Source: Thermoplasmata archaeon (GTDB lineage: Archaea > Thermoplasmatota > Thermoplasmata > Lutacidiplasmatales > UBA184). Taken from it: 41,795 nucleotides of DNA. The notes below the pieces were generated by a model. That model made no database searches and was not told the origin of the DNA. It saw nothing but the letters and a program-made list of their open reading frames with translations. Numbering within the stretch: the first letter of the stretch is position 1; every line of letters begins with the position of its first letter. Below are positions 39,801 to 41,795 of this stretch, piece after piece. The DNA lies in the NCBI GenBank assembly GCA_030037695.1, contig JASHQF010000030.1, positions 1 through 41,795 on the forward strand, given 5' to 3'. The translations under genes and the position numbers were made by a program.

Positions 39801-41597
39801 CTAATCGTAGCGGTACCGCTCGGCGGCCCGTCGATACAGGGGCTTCCACAAAAGCTCGTTGAGCGCGATCACGCTCGCGACGAGCGTGAACAGCGCGCTG
39901 ACCATCAGCGGGTAGGCGTGCTCGGCGTAGCCGAGGTCGATCAGCTGACCGATGCCGAGGATGCTCAGCGTGTGCGTCGCGTTGACGCTGAGGTACTCGG
40001 CGACGATGAGGGTGTTCCAACCTCCTCCGAACGCGGTGATCGAGCCGGTGACGAGGGCGGGGAAGAGGCCGGGCAGCACGACCCGCCGGAGGAACGCCCG
40101 CCCCTTCAGCCCGAAGGAGCGGGCCGCCTCCTCGAGATCCGGGGCGAGCCCCCGGACCCCCGAGAGGAGGTTGAAGAACAGGTACCAGATCATCCCGGTG
40201 AGCAGCATCAGGACCGCCGCCCCCTCCGCCCCGAGGTACGGGACGAGCTGGAAGATGATCACCGGGAAGAGGGCGGTCGCCGGGAACGAGGCGATCACCT
40301 CGACGACGGGGAGCCCGATCCGGGCCGACCGGGAGTTCCGGGCGAGCCGGATCGCGAGCGGGAGCGCGATCGCGAGGGAGATGAGGTAGGCCGCGAAGAT
40401 CCGTACCGCGGAGGCGCCCATCGCCGCCGGCAGCTCGAGCAGCTGACGCCGCACGCTGGGCGGGATCGGTCCGGCGTAGACGTGGTAGACCGACACGGTG
40501 ATCTCGATCAGGAGGAGCCAGCAGACGACCAGAATCACCCCGAGGACGAGGTACGAGCTTCCCGAGCGCCAGAACGCGCTCCGCGGCTTCTTCGGGGGGC
40601 GCGTCGCGATCGCGGCGAGCTGGACGAACGGGGTGCGGATCATCGCGACCCCGCTGCGCACGCCCCGCGAGAGGTACGCTGCGGCCCGGCGGAAACGGCT
40701 CCCCGGGTCGTGGGGCGGGACGATCGTCCCCTCGCCGGACGGGGCCTGGTCGTACCGGAACCGTTCCGCCCAGATGCCGAGCGGGCGCCAGACGGCGAAG
40801 TCGAGCAGGACGATCACGATCACGAGCGCGACGATCCCCGCGAGGAACTCGCTCGCATTGCCGCCCGCCGCGGCGAACGAGAGGAAGCTCCCGATACCGG
40901 GGAGGGCGTGGGAGTTGGTCGTGAAGATCTCAGCCTCGACCAGGAAGAACCAGCCGCCCGTCCAGGAGAGGACCGAGTTGTAGACGAGCCGATTCACGGT
41001 CGCCGGGAACAGCACCTTGCGGAACCGCAGCAGGCCGTGCGCGCCGAACGTGTCCGCCGCCTCCCGCAGCTCGGCCGGGAGGGTCTTCAACGACTCGTAG
41101 ACGCCGAAGACCATGTTCCAGGCCATCGAGGTGAAGATCAGGAACACCGACGCCAGGTTCGGGCCGAGGAACGAACGCGGCCCGGTGAGGCCGACGAGGA
41201 GCACGATGACGACCGGGAAGAAGCCGAGGATCGGGACCGACTGGAGGATGTCGAGGATCGGGATCATCACCCGCTCCCCGGTCCTCCGCGTCGCCGCGTA
41301 GTAGCCGTAGGCCAGGGAGAAGCCGAGCGACAGGGCGTACGCCGAGAGCATCCGCAGGAACGAGTAGACCACGTCGACGCCGGCGGTGGGCAGGTAGCTC
41401 GCGATGCGGGACCCCGAAACGCCCGGATCGACGAGCGCGACGATGCCGAGCGCGAGCGGGATCGACGCGTACAGCGCGAGCGAGCCGCGCCGCACGGAGG
41501 CGAGGGGGGACCGATCAGCGGTGCCGGGAGGGGGCGTCGACGGTGCGCTCGGCTCCCCCGGCGGTTCGCGCGGAGCGGTAGTTCCGAACAACGCCAT
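39801..41597 (-). CDS. fused double-permease of NitT/TauT-type ABC transporter
   Basis: 598 residues with two binding-protein-dependent permease domains in one chain, each with about six membrane helices and an EAA loop: ELREAADTFGAHGLLRFRKVLFP and DLEEAARSFGLKGRAFLRRVVLP. A polar linker of about 80 residues with many Arg joins them. This forms the full transmembrane part of the importer. No substrate-binding protein is encoded in the window. ATG 41597 has a GAGAGGTA site. Confidence 0.93.
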   Translation of the reverse strand: MALFGTTAPREPPGEPSAPSTPPPGTADRSPLASVRRGSLALYASIPLALGIVALVDPGVSGSRIASYLPTAGVDVVYSFLRMLSAYALSLGFSLAYGYYAATRRTGERVMIPILDILQSVPILGFFPVVIVLLVGLTGPRSFLGPNLASVFLIFTSMAWNMVFGVYESLKTLPAELREAADTFGAHGLLRFRKVLFPATVNRLVYNSVLSWTGGWFFLVEAEIFTTNSHALPGIGSFLSFAAAGGNASEFLAGIVALVIVIVLLDFAVWRPLGIWAERFRYDQAPSGEGTIVPPHDPGSRFRRAAAYLSRGVRSGVAMIRTPFVQLAAIATRPPKKPRSAFWRSGSSYLVLGVILVVCWLLLIEITVSVYHVYAGPIPPSVRRQLLELPAAMGASAVRIFAAYLISLAIALPLAIRLARNSRSARIGLPVVEVIASFPATALFPVIIFQLVPYLGAEGAAVLMLLTGMIWYLFFNLLSGVRGLAPDLEEAARSFGLKGRAFLRRVVLPGLFPALVTGSITAFGGGWNTLIVAEYLSVNATHTLSILGIGQLIDLGYAEHAYPLMVSALFTLVASVIALNELLWKPLYRRAAERYRYD

Positions 41598-41636
41598 CCG
41601 TACCTCTCGGCATGACTCGGCGCACGACCGCGCCCG

Positions 41637-41644
41637 ACTATATG
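41637..41644 (-). promoter_or_regulatory. TATA box for the ABC operon
   Basis: CATATAGT on the minus strand, 40-47 nt upstream of ATG 41597, leaving room for a leader of about 15 nt with the GAGAGGTA site. It is divergent from the tRNA-Gln promoter. Confidence 0.55.
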
Positions 41645-41700
41645 TGACGTACGGTCGGACGTCCCCGGCGGCCCGAGGGCGCGCGAGACCGCCGACAATG

Positions 41701-41707
41701 TTTATCA
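41701..41707 (+). promoter_or_regulatory. TATA box for tRNA-Gln
   Basis: TTTATCA, 25-31 nt before the tRNA 5' end, as for the other tRNA genes in the window. Confidence 0.55.
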
Positions 41708-41731
41708 GCCACCCGAGGCTGGCACGCCCGT

Positions 41732-41795
41732 AGCCCCGTGGTGTAGTGGCCAATCATGCGAGACTCTGGATCTCGCGACGCAGGTTCGAACGCCG
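41732..41795 (+). tRNA. tRNA-Gln (anticodon CTG), truncated by window end
   Basis: AGCCCCG acceptor 5' strand, TGGTGTAGTGGCCAATCATG D arm as in archaeal glutamine tRNAs, anticodon stem CGAGA/TCTCG around CTCTGGA (CTG, reads CAG), and the T loop TTCGAAC. The 3' acceptor strand is outside the window. The visible T stem pairs poorly (GCAGG against GCCG), which may be an edge error or a real oddity. Confidence 0.78.

Noticed and set aside
39918..41615. 565-residue plus-strand frame opposite the permease
   Set aside because: Highly charged Arg/Glu/Asp composition, antisense to an obvious membrane transporter.

Overview
The window is about 42 kb of very GC-rich DNA (roughly two thirds GC by eye) that reads as an archaeal chromosome. 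Archaeal markers are a 20S proteasome alpha subunit, a membrane-anchored LonB protease, an archaeal-type NMN adenylyltransferase, two Bat/HTH_10-type regulators, an archaeal PhoU-like regulator, and TATA-like boxes about 22-34 nt upstream of many start codons and of the tRNA genes. Together these best fit a high-GC Thermoplasmatota-like euryarchaeon. That placement is inferred from gene content; no rRNA gene is present to confirm it. Nothing looks like a phage, an IS element, a CRISPR array or a plasmid.

Layout. 1-7.9 kb: proteasome alpha (partial), a radical SAM protein, folD with a small Cys-rich partner, then the tightly overlapping chain lonB / small Cys protein / nadM / trans-sulfuration enzyme, and a zinc-ribbon membrane protein. 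8.1-13 kb: tRNA-Thr(CGT), a secreted Ig-like surface protein, a LysE-type exporter, and two HTH_10 regulators flanking a RecA/KaiC-like protein without a P-loop. 13-20 kb: GNAT plus membrane protein, a cyclic-nucleotide-binding protein, cyclophilin, a zinc-ribbon membrane protein, RNase HI, an ACE-like M2 peptidase and small regulators. 20-31.5 kb: HtrA-like protease, MoaA plus a GyrI-like protein, MsrA, MsrB, two GltD-like flavoproteins of identical length (477 aa), a DUF1028 protein, a PKD-domain membrane protein, dodecin and several very small genes. 31.5-37.9 kb: a CDGSH protein divergent from a PhoU-like regulator across an AT-rich, palindrome-bearing promoter; a LURP-one-like protein; a beta-propeller gene joined to a class III adenylate cyclase; a terpene-cyclase-fold protein and a TPR-like protein. 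38-41.8 kb: tRNA-Ala(CGC), a NitT/TauT-type ABC operon, and the start of tRNA-Gln(CTG).

How the genes fit together. Most are single housekeeping or accessory genes with their own promoters. Real operons, judged by overlapping stop/start codons or very short gaps, are lonB-5135-nadM-5919, moaA-GyrI, membrane protein-GNAT, propeller-cyclase and the ABC cassette. Themes are protein quality control (proteasome, Lon, HtrA, M2 peptidase, cyclophilin), methionine oxidation repair and sulfur metabolism, possible cAMP signalling (a cyclase with all catalytic residues plus a cNMP-binding protein), and many tiny zinc-finger or zinc-ribbon proteins.

Most notable points: a FolD with two catalytic residues replaced; an M2 peptidase whose conserved N-terminus lies upstream of any usual start codon; the cAMP pair; the HTH_10/RecA-like/HTH_10 locus; and the promoter palindrome upstream of the PhoU-like gene.
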